From assembly GCF_026017845.1 (NCBI RefSeq), contig NZ_CP100416.1, positions 6,742,326 through 6,806,325 on the forward strand: a stretch of DNA of 64,000 nucleotides, in the 5' to 3' direction. The stretch is from Amycolatopsis mediterranei (GTDB lineage Bacteria; Actinomycetota; Actinomycetes; Mycobacteriales; Pseudonocardiaceae). Shown piece by piece: positions 17,491 to 26,441 of this stretch (positions within the stretch are counted from its first letter, which is position 1; each line of letters opens with the position of its first letter). Both the position numbers and the translations under genes were made by a program. The notes below the pieces were generated by a model that saw only the letters and a program-made list of their open reading frames with translations, did not search any database and was not told the DNA's origin.

Positions 17491-17549
17491 TGCTAGAACA
17501 GGTCCGCGTGTTGACACCAGAGTCGACGAGTTCCAGGAGGTGGATCCCG

Positions 17550-17981
17550 ATGTTGATGCGCACCGATCCGTTCCGTGACCTCGACCGTTTCGCCCAGCAG
17601 GTCTTCGGCGCCGGCACCTGGTCGAAGCCGGCCGCGATGCCGATGGACGCCTACCGCGCCGGCGACGAGTTCGTGGTGTGCTTCGACCTGCCCGGCGTCG
17701 ATCCCGGCGCCGTCGAGCTGGACATCGAGCGCAACGTCCTCACCGTCAAGGCCGAACGACGGCCGCTGCCGACCGGTGACGACGTCCGGATGCACGTCTC
17801 CGAGCGGCGGCTGGGCGTGTTCTCCCGCCAGCTGTTCCTCGGCGACACCCTGGACACCGAGCACATCACCGCGAACTACGACGCCGGGGTGCTGACCGTC
17901 CGCATCCCGATCGTCGAGAAGGCGAAGCCACGGCGCATCGAGGTCGGCGGCGCCGGCGATCGCACGCAGCTCGAGGCCTGA
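17550..17981 (+). CDS. hsp18: Small heat shock protein of the Hsp20/Hsp18 family
   Basis: 143 aa from the ATG at 17550 (GGAGG 9 nt upstream). An alpha-crystallin domain covers about residues 30-125 ([27 protein letters not shown], and the conserved [16 protein letters not shown] near its end). It is an ATP-independent holdase chaperone that keeps unfolding proteins soluble. The operator and divergent regulator suggest heat-induced expression. Confidence 0.9.
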   Translation: MLMRTDPFRDLDRFAQQVFGAGTWSKPAAMPMDAYRAGDEFVVCFDLPGVDPGAVELDIERNVLTVKAERRPLPTGDDVRMHVSERRLGVFSRQLFLGDTLDTEHITANYDAGVLTVRIPIVEKAKPRRIEVGGAGDRTQLEA

Positions 17982-17999
17982 CCCCCAGGGCGAGCCGGC

Positions 18000-18446
18000 T
18001 CAGGGCCGTTCGACGCGGAAGACCGCGATGCGTTCCGCGGCCGCCGCAACGGCGTTCGGCGTCGCTGCGTCCGCCAGGCCGGTGGTCACGAACCGCTTTC
18101 CCACGCTCGGCGGGCTCGATTCGACGAGCCGGCGCAAGACCGGCCGACGCTCCGCCACGGGCAGCTCGGCCAGGCGGGCGACCGACGAACGGCGGCCGCG
18201 GGTGAGCGTCACCTCACCCGCGGCCCGCACGTTCGCCACCCAGGCCGCCTTCGGATAGGCCTGGACGATGTAGCGGGCACCGTCGATGGGGATGACCGCG
18301 ATCGGGAACGTGCGGGGGACGCCGGTGCGCCGCCCGGGCACCGTGAGCAGTTGCATCGGGCCGAAGGCGACACCGAGCCGCTGCAGGCCCACGACGATCT
18401 TGTTGCCGGCGTTGACCATCCGGCGGTAGCTCTGCGCTGTTGTCAT
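18000..18446 (-). CDS. Deazaflavin (F420)-dependent nitroreductase-family protein
   Basis: 148 aa from the ATG at 18446. It has the split-barrel features of the Ddn family: LLTVPGRRTGVPRTFPIAVI, YIVQAYPKAAWVANVRAAG and VTLTRGRR. Members use coenzyme F420H2 to reduce varied substrates, but some bind other cofactors. It is a single gene. Confidence 0.75.
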   Translation of the reverse strand: MTTAQSYRRMVNAGNKIVVGLQRLGVAFGPMQLLTVPGRRTGVPRTFPIAVIPIDGARYIVQAYPKAAWVANVRAAGEVTLTRGRRSSVARLAELPVAERRPVLRRLVESSPPSVGKRFVTTGLADAATPNAVAAAAERIAVFRVERP

Positions 18447-18492
18447 ACCCCGACGGTACACGAATTCATACGAAACTCATACGATCTGTCCG

Positions 18493-18648
18493 TCATATCT
18501 CCTCGCGGTCGGGACCGGGCTTCGGCTCCGGCGGCAGCGGGTCCGGCACCGGCACGCCGGGTTCCGGCAGTGGCTGGTCCGGCCCCGGGTCCGGGCCCAC
18601 GGGAGCGGGCTGGATCGGTTCGGGCGGTATCGGGGGTGCGGTCGACAT
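18493..18648 (-). CDS. Proline-rich small protein
   Basis: 51 aa with alternating Pro/Gly/Asp, and a strong ribosome-binding site (GGAGGGAAGACC) before the ATG at 18648. A sigma-B-like promoter lies about 60 nt upstream. It has low complexity, with no recognisable domain. Confidence 0.5.
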   Translation of the reverse strand: MSTAPPIPPEPIQPAPVGPDPGPDQPLPEPGVPVPDPLPPEPKPGPDREEI

Positions 18649-18707
18649 CGGTCTTCCCTCCGCCTCACTGCGCCGCCCGTGATTCGGACGGCGATCATCC
18701 AGAGGGG

Positions 18708-18734
18708 CTACCCGCTGTGGCGGGTCGGGGAAAC
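18708..18734 (-). promoter_or_regulatory. Sigma-B/F-like promoter
   Basis: Minus strand GTTT (18734-18731), 17-nt spacer, GGGTAG (18713-18708), about 60 nt before the proline-rich gene. The spacer is slightly long for sigma-B, so this is tentative. Confidence 0.35.
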
Positions 18735-18774
18735 TCGTTGACCCTGACACCGTGTCAGGCGCTATCCCGGAGCC

Positions 18775-20073
18775 ATGACACCTTTCCGCACCGCGATCGA
18801 GGTGGCTGCCGGGATCCGCCGCGGCGAGCTCTCGGCGCGTGACCTGACCGAAGAGCTCTTCGCCCGCATCGACGCCTCGACCGTCAACGCGGTTATCGCG
18901 ACCTGCCGCGACTTCGCGCTCGAGGCCGCTTCGGAGGCCGATCGGGCCGTGGCGCGCGGCGACGACGTCGGCCCGCTGCACGGCGTCCCGATGACGATCA
19001 AGGACGCCTTCGCCGTGCAGGGCCTGCCGACGACCTGGGGCGAGCCGGCGTTCGCGGACTGCGTCGCGGACGAGGACGCGGCGGTCGTCGCCCGGCTGCG
19101 GGCGGCGGGCGCGATCGTCGTGGGCAAGTCGAACGTGCACCACCTGCTGGCCGACTTCGGCCGGACCGACAACCCGCTCCACGGGCGGACGCTCAACCCG
19201 CGCGACCACACCCGGACACCGGGCGGCTCGAGCGGTGGCGCCGCGGCCGCGCTCGCCGACGGCCTGACCTCCCTCGAATACGGCTCCGACCTGGCCGGGT
19301 CGATCCGGATCCCGGCCGCCTACTGCGGTGTGTACGGCCTCAAGCCCACCCCGGGCACCGTGTCACTGCGCGGGTTCCAGCCGCCGGGACCGCCCGCACC
19401 CCTCGCCCGGGAATTCCCCTCGGCGGTCGGTCCCCTGGCCCGGTCGGCGGCCGACCTGCGGCTCGCCCTGGACGTCACCGGCGGCCCGCTGCGACCCGCC
19501 CGGCACGCCCGGCTCGAGGACTTCCGAGTCGGCGTCGTGCTCGACGATCCGGCCTGCCCGGTGACCGGCGAGGTCGGCGCGGCGCTGTCGGACGCCGTCG
19601 ACGCGCTGGCCCGCGCCGGGGTGCGGATCCGCGAAGGCTGGCCGGCGGACGTCGACCCGATCGCCCAAGCGGAGGCGTTCGGCTTCCAGGTGGACCTGTT
19701 CTTCGCGAGCCAGGAAGGGCGGGAACCGGCCGGGACCGCCGAGCAGGAGCGGCGGCGGGCGGCGTTGACCGCCGCGTGGGACCGGTACTTCGCCGACCTG
19801 GACGGGTTTCTCTGCCCGACGGTGTTCACCACGGCGCCGGCGCACGACGACCGGCACCGCTACGAAGACCAGGTGTTCTGGATCGCGCAGGCGTCGCTGC
19901 CCGGGCTGCCGGCGGTCAGCGCCCCGGTGGGCGGGGTGCGGCCGGCCGGGCTGCAGGTCGTCGGGCCCCCGCACGAGGACGACACCGCGCTCACGTTCGC
20001 GGAACTCGCCGCGGACGTCGTCGGCGGGTTCGTCCCGCCTGGGGCAGGATCGAGCCGTGTTCTCGATCGGTGA
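18775..20073 (+). CDS. Amidase-signature family hydrolase
   Basis: 432 aa. The Ser-cisSer-Lys triad of the family is present: Lys76 (TIKD), GGSSGG at 150-155 and the nucleophile region YGSDLAGSIRIPA (Ser176). It should hydrolyse a carboxamide; the substrate is not predictable. The stop overlaps the following MerR gene by 17 nt, so they form an operon, and the regulator may respond to an amide or its product. Confidence 0.85.
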   Translation: MTPFRTAIEVAAGIRRGELSARDLTEELFARIDASTVNAVIATCRDFALEAASEADRAVARGDDVGPLHGVPMTIKDAFAVQGLPTTWGEPAFADCVADEDAAVVARLRAAGAIVVGKSNVHHLLADFGRTDNPLHGRTLNPRDHTRTPGGSSGGAAAALADGLTSLEYGSDLAGSIRIPAAYCGVYGLKPTPGTVSLRGFQPPGPPAPLAREFPSAVGPLARSAADLRLALDVTGGPLRPARHARLEDFRVGVVLDDPACPVTGEVGAALSDAVDALARAGVRIREGWPADVDPIAQAEAFGFQVDLFFASQEGREPAGTAEQERRRAALTAAWDRYFADLDGFLCPTVFTTAPAHDDRHRYEDQVFWIAQASLPGLPAVSAPVGGVRPAGLQVVGPPHEDDTALTFAELAADVVGGFVPPGAGSSRVLDR

Positions 20074-20866
20074 CTTCGCCCGCCACGGCCGGGTTTCGGT
20101 CCGGATGCTGCGCCACTACGACGCGCTCGGCCTGCTGCGCCCGGCGCGCGTCGACCCCGCGACCGGCTACCGCAGCTACACCGCGGGCCAGCTCGCGCGG
20201 CTCAACCGGATCGTCGCGCTGAAGGACCTCGGGTTCACGCTGGAGCAGGTGGCCACGCTGCTGGCGGACGAGGTCACGGTCGAGCAGGTGCGCGGCATGC
20301 TGGCGCTGCGGCGCGCGGAGCTGGAAGCCGCGCTGGCCGAAGGCGCGGCCCGGCTGGCGCAGGTCGAAGCGCGGCTGCGGACCATCGAGGCGGAAGGCCG
20401 GCCACCGGCCCACGACGTCGTCGTCAAGGAGCTGCCCGGCATGCGGGTGGTGGAGCTGACGGGGGTCGCGGCGGGGTTCGCGCCGGAGGCGATCGGGCCG
20501 GTCGTCCACCCGCTGTGCGCGGAGCTCGGCCGCCGCCTACCGCAGGCGGACGTCACGCCGGCCGGCCGGCTGACCTGTTACTACGAGCAGCGCGCGGAGG
20601 ACGAGGTCATCGTGCACGCCGCGATCCCGGCGTCGGTCGGCGGCGGCGATCTCAACGGCCTGGCGGTGGCGGACCTGCCGGCCGTCCGCGCGGCGACGCT
20701 CGTCCACCGCGGCGCGATCGACGGCGTCCTGCCCAGCTGGCAGGCGGTGGTGCGCTGGATCGACGACCACGGCTGCCGGTCGGCCGGGCCGCAGCGGGAG
20801 GCGTACCTGGACTGCCCGGAGGATCCGGCGGGCTGGGTGACGGAGCTGCAGGAGCCGATCGGCTAG
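20057..20866 (+). CDS. MerR-family regulator with GyrI-like effector domain
   Basis: 269 aa from a GTG inside the amidase gene. The N-terminal winged helix (FSIGDFARHGRVSVRMLRHYDALGLL) and dimerisation coil (to about 115) are typical of BmrR-like MerR proteins, and residues about 120-265 form a GyrI/BmrR-like ligand-binding domain. It probably activates a drug- or metabolite-responsive promoter. No Cys metal site is seen. Confidence 0.85.
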   Translation: MFSIGDFARHGRVSVRMLRHYDALGLLRPARVDPATGYRSYTAGQLARLNRIVALKDLGFTLEQVATLLADEVTVEQVRGMLALRRAELEAALAEGAARLAQVEARLRTIEAEGRPPAHDVVVKELPGMRVVELTGVAAGFAPEAIGPVVHPLCAELGRRLPQADVTPAGRLTCYYEQRAEDEVIVHAAIPASVGGGDLNGLAVADLPAVRAATLVHRGAIDGVLPSWQAVVRWIDDHGCRSAGPQREAYLDCPEDPAGWVTELQEPIG

Positions 20867-21219
20867 GCCGGGCGATGGGCGTGCTCGCCCGTGGGGAGGT
20901 CGCGGTCGACGTGCTCCGCGTGGTGCAGGGCCTGGGCCAGCAGGCCGCGCACGTGGTTGTCGGCCGCCGAGTAGTACACGAACGTTCCTTCGCGGCGGCC
21001 CTTCACCAGGCCCGCCAGCCGCAGTTTGGCCAGGTGCTGGCTGACCGCGGTCGGGGCGGCGCCCGCCAGTTCGGCCAGGCAGGCCACCGAGGATTCCCCC
21101 TGCAGCAGCGCCCAAAGCACCTTGATGCGGGTCGGGTCGGCGAGCAGCCGGAAGGACTCCGCGGCCAGGTGGACCTGCTCTTCGGTGGGCATGTCGAACT
21201 CCGGCAGCGACGCGTGCAT
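20863..21219 (-). CDS. ArsR/SmtB-family metal-sensing repressor
   Basis: 118 aa. Winged helix at about 20-85 (LLADPTRIKVLWALLQGE, APTAVSQHLAKLRLAGLVKGRREGT, with the VYYSA wing). The C-terminal helix DNHVRGLLAQALHHAEH has the Asp/His pattern of the alpha-5 zinc site in SmtB/CzrA-type sensors. It is divergent from a cation diffusion facilitator with an operator between them, so metal-relieved repression of the exporter is likely. An alternative start is Met10. Confidence 0.85.
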   Translation of the reverse strand: MHASLPEFDMPTEEQVHLAAESFRLLADPTRIKVLWALLQGESSVACLAELAGAAPTAVSQHLAKLRLAGLVKGRREGTFVYYSAADNHVRGLLAQALHHAEHVDRDLPTGEHAHRPA

Positions 21220-21241
21220 GGCGGCAACCTTACTACTTGCG

Positions 21242-21263
21242 TATCTGCATGCTTGCGCAGATA
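21242..21263. promoter_or_regulatory. ArsR-type palindromic operator
   Basis: TATCTGC (21242-21248) and GCAGATA (21257-21263) form a perfect 7-bp inverted repeat with an 8-nt spacer between the divergent arsR-type and CDF genes. It has the dyad layout of SmtB/CzrA operators and covers both start regions. Confidence 0.65.
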
Positions 21264-21274
21264 GACTGCCCCCC

Positions 21275-22243
21275 ATGCCGAGACACGGACACTCGAAGTG
21301 GCGGCCGCACAGCCACGACAGCGCCGACCGAGTCGACCACGCCCTCGAAACCAGCCGGCGCGGCGTGCGCGCGCTCGTGTGGTCGTTCGCCGCGCTCTCC
21401 TTGACCGCCGTCGCGCAGCTGGTGCTCGTGCTGGTCACCGGCTCGGTGGCGCTGCTGGGCGACACCATCCACAACTTCGCCGACGCGCTGACCGCCGTCC
21501 CGCTCGGCGTCGCGTTCCTGCTCGGCCGCCGCGCCGCGACCCGCCGCTACACCTACGGTCTCGGTCGCGCCGAAGACCTGGCCGGCGTGGTGGTCGTGCT
21601 CGTCGTCGCGGCTTCGGCGGCGATCGCCGGCTACGAATCGGTGGTGCGGCTGCTCGATCCGCGGCCCGTCGCGCACCCGTGGGTGGTCGCCGTGGCCGGC
21701 GTGATCGGCTTCGCCGGCAACGAACTCGTGGCGCGGTACCGGATCAAGGTCGGCCGCGAGATCGGTTCGGCCGCGCTGGTCGCCGACGGGCTGCACGCCC
21801 GCACGGACGGCTTCACGTCGTTGGCGGTCGTCGCCGGCGCGGCGGGCGTCGCGTTCGGCTTTCCCGCGGCGGATCCGATCGTCGGGCTGGTGATCACGGT
21901 CGCGATCCTGTTCGTCTTGCGCGACGCAGCGAAAGAGGTGTTCCGGCGGCTGCTGGACGCCGTCGACCCGGCGTCGGTCGAGCTGGCCGAACGGACGGCC
22001 CGGGCGGTCGACGGCGTGCTCGGCGCCCGTGACCTCCGGATGCGCTGGATCGGGCACCACCTGCGGGCCGAGCTGGCGGTGACGGTGGCGGCGGACCTCA
22101 CCGTCGAGGCCGCCCACGCGCTGGCGCACGAGGTGGAACACCGGCTGCTGCACACGATCCCCCGGTTGACCGCGGTGGTGGTCCACACCGAACCGGCCAC
22201 CGGGGCCGAGCGCGCGCACGAGGCCGTCGCCCATCACCACTGA
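21275..22243 (+). CDS. Cation diffusion facilitator (zinc/cobalt-type exporter)
   Basis: 322 aa from the ATG at 21275. Six TM segments (about 36-225) contain the paired metal sites LGDTIHNFADAL and DGLHARTDGF, followed by a cytoplasmic C-terminal domain to residue 322. His-rich ends (HGHSKWRPHSHD and VAHHH) fit zinc binding. It exports divalent metal in exchange for protons. Expression is probably controlled by the adjacent ArsR-type repressor. Confidence 0.9.
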   Translation: MPRHGHSKWRPHSHDSADRVDHALETSRRGVRALVWSFAALSLTAVAQLVLVLVTGSVALLGDTIHNFADALTAVPLGVAFLLGRRAATRRYTYGLGRAEDLAGVVVVLVVAASAAIAGYESVVRLLDPRPVAHPWVVAVAGVIGFAGNELVARYRIKVGREIGSAALVADGLHARTDGFTSLAVVAGAAGVAFGFPAADPIVGLVITVAILFVLRDAAKEVFRRLLDAVDPASVELAERTARAVDGVLGARDLRMRWIGHHLRAELAVTVAADLTVEAAHALAHEVEHRLLHTIPRLTAVVVHTEPATGAERAHEAVAHHH

Positions 22244-22259
22244 GTTCCGGAAACTGTCG

Positions 22260-24338
22260 GTGCCGTCCGCTAGCTTCGCTCACGTGATCGACCTTGAAGC
22301 GGAGATCGAACGGGTGCTCGACGGCCCGCCGGGCAAACTCGCCTTCCGCGCCCTGTGCGCGCTCCTCGACCGGGCGGGCAGCCCCGCGCCCCTCGTCGAG
22401 CGGTGCGAGCGGCGGCTCGCGGCGTGGCCCGACGAGGTGCGCGAAGCGCCGTGGTCCTGGCTCACGGCGTTGGACGCGGGGCACGCGCGACCGGGCTGGC
22501 CGCTCGCCCGCTCGATCGCCTTCCGGTCGGGACCCATCGGCACGGCCGATCCGCCGTTCCCGGATCCCCGCGAACGGCCGGAGGTCCGCGGGATCAGCGT
22601 GCTCGATCTCGGCTACTTCGCCGCGGAGGAGCTCGCGGCCGTCACCCGCGACCTGCCGCACTGGGAGAACCTGCGGACCCTCCGGACGAGCTTCCTCTCG
22701 CGGCTGAACACCGAGGTGGTCGCCGGCTTGGCGGCCGCCCCCGGCCTCGCGCGGCTCGAAGCGCTGAACCTGATCGAGCTGCGGGAAGATCTGTTCAACT
22801 TCGACTGCCCGCCGTTCCGGCCGCCGGCCGGCCGGACCCTGCGGCTGTGGCACGCCGGGCTGCGCGCCCCCGCCCTGGTGCACCTGCTGCGCTCGGACCT
22901 CGTCCCGGACCTGCGCTCCGCCGACGTCATCGTGGGCAGCGCCGCCGAAGCGCGGGACCTCGCCGGCTGCCCCGGGCTCGCCCGCCTCGACCGGCTGGCG
23001 ATCGGCTTCCGCTGCGGCCACGACCGCCGGTCCCCGCTGGCGACGCCGTTTTTCGGCAACGTCATCGAGGCCGACGACGAGGCCTGCGCGGCTTTCTTCG
23101 GCCGGGCGGACCTGTCCGGCCTGAAGACGCTGGAGATCCACGGCGTCCAGCTGCCACTGGGTCGCGAGGGCCTCGGCGCGCGAGGCGTGGCGGCCGTCGC
23201 CCCCGTCCTCCCGCAGCTGACCGAACTCACACTCACCCTGCTGCCCCTGGGCGACGCCCCGCTCGCCCAAGTGGTCAAGGCCCTGGACCACGACCGCGTC
23301 GAGAAGCTGACGCTCACCGACGTGGTGGCCACCGACGTGACCGCCGCCGCGTTCACCGGCGCCTTTCCGCGGCTGCGCCACCTGGACCTGAGCCGCAACC
23401 ACCTCACCGAGGCCGGCGCCCGGCACCTGGCGGCCGACGTCCGGTTCCCCGCGCTCGAGCACCTCGACCTGTCCGGCAGTGGCGCCGGCTCACCGTACTA
23501 TTCGCGTCCACTGCTCCAGCCGATCGGCGACGCCGGGGCCCGAGCGTGGGCCACCTCCCCCAACGCGGCGAACCTGACCCGGCTCGGGCTGGCGGCCACC
23601 GGCCTCGGCGCCGGCGGGCTCGACGCCCTGCTGCGGTCGGAGAACCTGCGGAACCTCGCCGACCTGGACGTGTCCGGCAACCCGGTGGCCGGCTGGTCCG
23701 CGGACCTCCCGCCCACCCTGCGCACCCTCGACCTCGCCCAGTGCGGCCTCGGCGACGACGACGTCCGGGCGCTCACCGCGGCCGGGCCGGTCCCCGCCCT
23801 CACCGGGATTTCCTTGGCGTACAACACGATCGGCCCGGCGGGTGCGAAAGCCCTCGCGTCCTGGAGCGCGCTGCCCCGGCTGCGGGAGCTGAACCTGCAC
23901 GACAACGTCCTCGGCGACGACGGCCTGGCCGAGCTGGCCGGGTCGCGGGCGGCCCAGCTGCTGGTCGAGCTGGACCTCGAGCAGGACTGCTGGAACGACG
24001 CCCAGCAGCCGTACGGTGTCCCGCTCCCGCCCGGAATCGCCGACCCGGCGGCCTTCCCGAACCTCGATGCGATGTTGCTCGGCGTCGTCGACGAGTACCA
24101 CGGCGCCCGCTACTCCTGCGGGTTTCCGCCGCAGGCCCGGGAAGAGCTCCTCGCCTCGGGTACCGCCCGCCCCGAACTGGTCGCCTTCCTCACCCACCTG
24201 GAGATGGACGAGGTGGACAGCGAGCCCGAAGAGCGCGGCGGCCACGACTTCCGGCCCGACGCCGCCGCGCGGCACGCCGAGTCGGTCGACCAGGCACGCG
24301 ACTTCGCCCGCCGCCTGCGGGAAGGGGACACCGGCTGA
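22260..24338 (+). CDS. Leucine-rich repeat protein
   Basis: 692 aa from a GTG at 22260 (another GTG at 22284 is possible). Irregular LRRs of the ribonuclease-inhibitor type occupy about 290-600 (LRHLDLSRNHLTEAGARHL, LEHLDLSG, LRELNLHDNVLGDDGLAEL). The N-terminal 250 residues are weakly repetitive, and the C-terminal 90 are acidic. There is no signal peptide, so it is intracellular. It probably mediates protein binding; the partner is unknown. Confidence 0.75.
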   Translation: MPSASFAHVIDLEAEIERVLDGPPGKLAFRALCALLDRAGSPAPLVERCERRLAAWPDEVREAPWSWLTALDAGHARPGWPLARSIAFRSGPIGTADPPFPDPRERPEVRGISVLDLGYFAAEELAAVTRDLPHWENLRTLRTSFLSRLNTEVVAGLAAAPGLARLEALNLIELREDLFNFDCPPFRPPAGRTLRLWHAGLRAPALVHLLRSDLVPDLRSADVIVGSAAEARDLAGCPGLARLDRLAIGFRCGHDRRSPLATPFFGNVIEADDEACAAFFGRADLSGLKTLEIHGVQLPLGREGLGARGVAAVAPVLPQLTELTLTLLPLGDAPLAQVVKALDHDRVEKLTLTDVVATDVTAAAFTGAFPRLRHLDLSRNHLTEAGARHLAADVRFPALEHLDLSGSGAGSPYYSRPLLQPIGDAGARAWATSPNAANLTRLGLAATGLGAGGLDALLRSENLRNLADLDVSGNPVAGWSADLPPTLRTLDLAQCGLGDDDVRALTAAGPVPALTGISLAYNTIGPAGAKALASWSALPRLRELNLHDNVLGDDGLAELAGSRAAQLLVELDLEQDCWNDAQQPYGVPLPPGIADPAAFPNLDAMLLGVVDEYHGARYSCGFPPQAREELLASGTARPELVAFLTHLEMDEVDSEPEERGGHDFRPDAAARHAESVDQARDFARRLREGDTG

Positions 24339-24345
24339 AACCCGG

Positions 24346-25545
24346 TCAGCCGACCGGCTGCTCCGCCGGTTCCGGCTTCGGGCTCAGCACGCCGGCGAAC
24401 ACCGCCGCCAGCACGCACAGCAGCACCGGCACCCCGAAGGTCACGTTCAACGGCATCCACCGGGTCAGCCCGCCGATCAGCGCCGGACCGGCCAGCAGGC
24501 CGACGTAGCCGAGGCCGACCACCCGGGCCATCAACGCGCCCGAAGCCCGCGTGTCCAGGTTGCCCGCCGCCGTGAACAGCTGCGGGACACCGCCCGAAAG
24601 GCCCAGGCCGAACAGCGCCCAGCCCACCAGGGACACCGGTACCCACGGGGCCGCCGCGGCCGTCGTCAGGCCCACCGCCGCCAACGTCGCTCCATATCGG
24701 ACGATCGCCGCCGGGCCCGCCCAGGCCGCGACGCGGTCGGTCAGGAAGCGGCCGGTCGTCATCGCCACCGCGAACGCGCCGTACGCCAGCGCCGCCGTGG
24801 ACGCCGAAGTACCGAGCACCTTTTCCATGTGCAGCGCGGCCCAGTCGTTCGCGACGCCCTCGGACAGCATCAGCGCGAGCGCCAGCAGGCCGAGCAGCCA
24901 GACCGTGCGGCCCGGGGTCCGGCGCACCGGCCCGGCGGCGTCAGCAGAGGCGGTGTCGGAAGAAGCGGCGGCAGGGGCGTCGGCGGGCTCCATCAGGAAT
25001 CGCGCCGACAGCACGGAAAGCAGCACGCACAGCAGGCCCGTGCCGGTCAGCGTCACCCCGGTGGGCACGCCCGCCTTCAGCGTCCCCGCGCCGATGACCG
25101 CCGCGATCGCGCCGCCGATCGACCACATCGCGTGGAAGGCCGCCATGATCGGGCGCGGGTAGGCCCGCTCGACGATGACCGCGTGGGAGTTCATCCCGAC
25201 GTCGATCGCGCCGTTGCCGAAGCCGAAGAAGATCAGCGACAGGCCCAATGCCCACCACGAGCTCGCGAACCCCGGCCCGCACACCGCGAGGCCGAGCAGG
25301 ATCCCGGCGGCGGGGACGAGCCGCCGGTGCCCGAGCCGGTCGACGAGCGGGCCGGCCACCTGCATGCCGGCGAACGCGGCGCCGCCGAGCACCAGCAGCA
25401 GCGCGCCCAGCGTGCTGTGCGAGATGCCCGTTGCACGCTCGATGTTCGGGATGTGCACCACCCACATGCCCATGGCGAACCCGTTGAGGCCGAAGAACAT
25501 GAAGGTCGCGAACCGGGCGGCGCGCGGGCGGGGCGGGACGGTCAT
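24346..25545 (-). CDS. MFS transporter
   Basis: 399 aa, 12 hydrophobic segments, no signal peptide. It resembles the fucose/glucose-type MFS group (FGLNGFAMGMWVVHIPNIERA, GPLVDRLGHRRL in loop 2-3, FGFGNGAIDVGMNSHAV). It starts on an ATGA overlap with the upstream DeoR regulator, so the pair is an operon and the substrate is probably a sugar or nucleoside-like compound sensed by the regulator. Confidence 0.85.
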   Translation of the reverse strand: MTVPPRPRAARFATFMFFGLNGFAMGMWVVHIPNIERATGISHSTLGALLLVLGGAAFAGMQVAGPLVDRLGHRRLVPAAGILLGLAVCGPGFASSWWALGLSLIFFGFGNGAIDVGMNSHAVIVERAYPRPIMAAFHAMWSIGGAIAAVIGAGTLKAGVPTGVTLTGTGLLCVLLSVLSARFLMEPADAPAAASSDTASADAAGPVRRTPGRTVWLLGLLALALMLSEGVANDWAALHMEKVLGTSASTAALAYGAFAVAMTTGRFLTDRVAAWAGPAAIVRYGATLAAVGLTTAAAAPWVPVSLVGWALFGLGLSGGVPQLFTAAGNLDTRASGALMARVVGLGYVGLLAGPALIGGLTRWMPLNVTFGVPVLLCVLAAVFAGVLSPKPEPAEQPVG

Positions 25546-26318
25546 CGGCTCTCCCAAGGGACGGCGACGTGCACGAGCACGCCACGCTCGGCCAGCGCGG
25601 CACGCTGGTCTTCCGGCGCGCCGGGGTCGGTGATCACCACGTCGGCGCGGTCGGCGGGACAGATGCGGGCGAGCGCGGCCCGGCCCCACTTGGCGCCGTC
25701 GGCGAGCACGATCGCCCGCGCCGCGACGTCGAGGGCGGCCTGCTTGACCTCGGCGTCGCCCAGGTCGAAGGCGGTGAGCCCGGAGTCGAGGCCGAACGCG
25801 CAGGGGCTGAGCACGGCGACGTCGAACCGCAGGGCCCGCAGCGACGCCAGCGTCAGCGGGCCCACCAGGGCCTGCTCCCCCGGCCGCGGTTCGCCGCCGG
25901 GCAGCAGCAGCCGGACGTCCGGGTCGTCGGCCAGCTCGCGGACCGCGTGCAGGGACAGCGGCATCACGGTGATCGGGCGCCCGCGCAGCAGCCGCGCCAG
26001 CTCCAGCGCCGTCGTGCCGCTGTCGAGCACGACCGTCTCGCCGTCGCGGATCAGCTCCGCCGCCGCGGCGGCGATGGCCCGCTTCGCCGCGATCGCAGCC
26101 GTCGCGCGGGCCGCGAACGGAGGTTCGACCCCCGACGGCGACGCCGGGACCGCGCCGCCGTGCACCCGGCGCAGCACGCCCCGGGACGCCAGGTGGTCGA
26201 GGTCGCGGCGGACGGTCATCTCCGATGCGCCGGTCGCTTCGGCCAGCTCGGCGACGCCCACCTGGTCGGCGTCCCGCAGCCGTTCCACGATCACCCGTTG
26301 CCGTTCCGCGCTCTTCAC
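25542..26318 (-). CDS. DeoR-family transcriptional regulator
   Basis: 258 aa from a GTG. N-terminal HTH (RQRVIVERLRDADQVGVAEL..TGASEMTVRRDLDHL) and a C-terminal DeoR sensor domain with the DSGTTALELA phosphate-site motif. It probably represses the coupled MFS gene and responds to a phosphorylated sugar. Confidence 0.9.
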   Translation of the reverse strand: MKSAERQRVIVERLRDADQVGVAELAEATGASEMTVRRDLDHLASRGVLRRVHGGAVPASPSGVEPPFAARATAAIAAKRAIAAAAAELIRDGETVVLDSGTTALELARLLRGRPITVMPLSLHAVRELADDPDVRLLLPGGEPRPGEQALVGPLTLASLRALRFDVAVLSPCAFGLDSGLTAFDLGDAEVKQAALDVAARAIVLADGAKWGRAALARICPADRADVVITDPGAPEDQRAALAERGVLVHVAVPWESR

Positions 26319-26441
26319 GCCGTGATGCTCGCAAGCCGCCCGCGTTCGCACAACCGGTTTGTTCGTTCGCTCACGCAACTTGTGCGAACGACCGCTGCGG
26401 CATGATGGTGCCGTGACCGCCGCCGAGACCACCGCGACCCC

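Noticed and set aside
22098-23462. Large minus-strand frames opposite the LRR gene
   Set aside because: Typical antisense frames of high-GC coding DNA, without starts or motifs; the plus-strand LRR protein explains the region.
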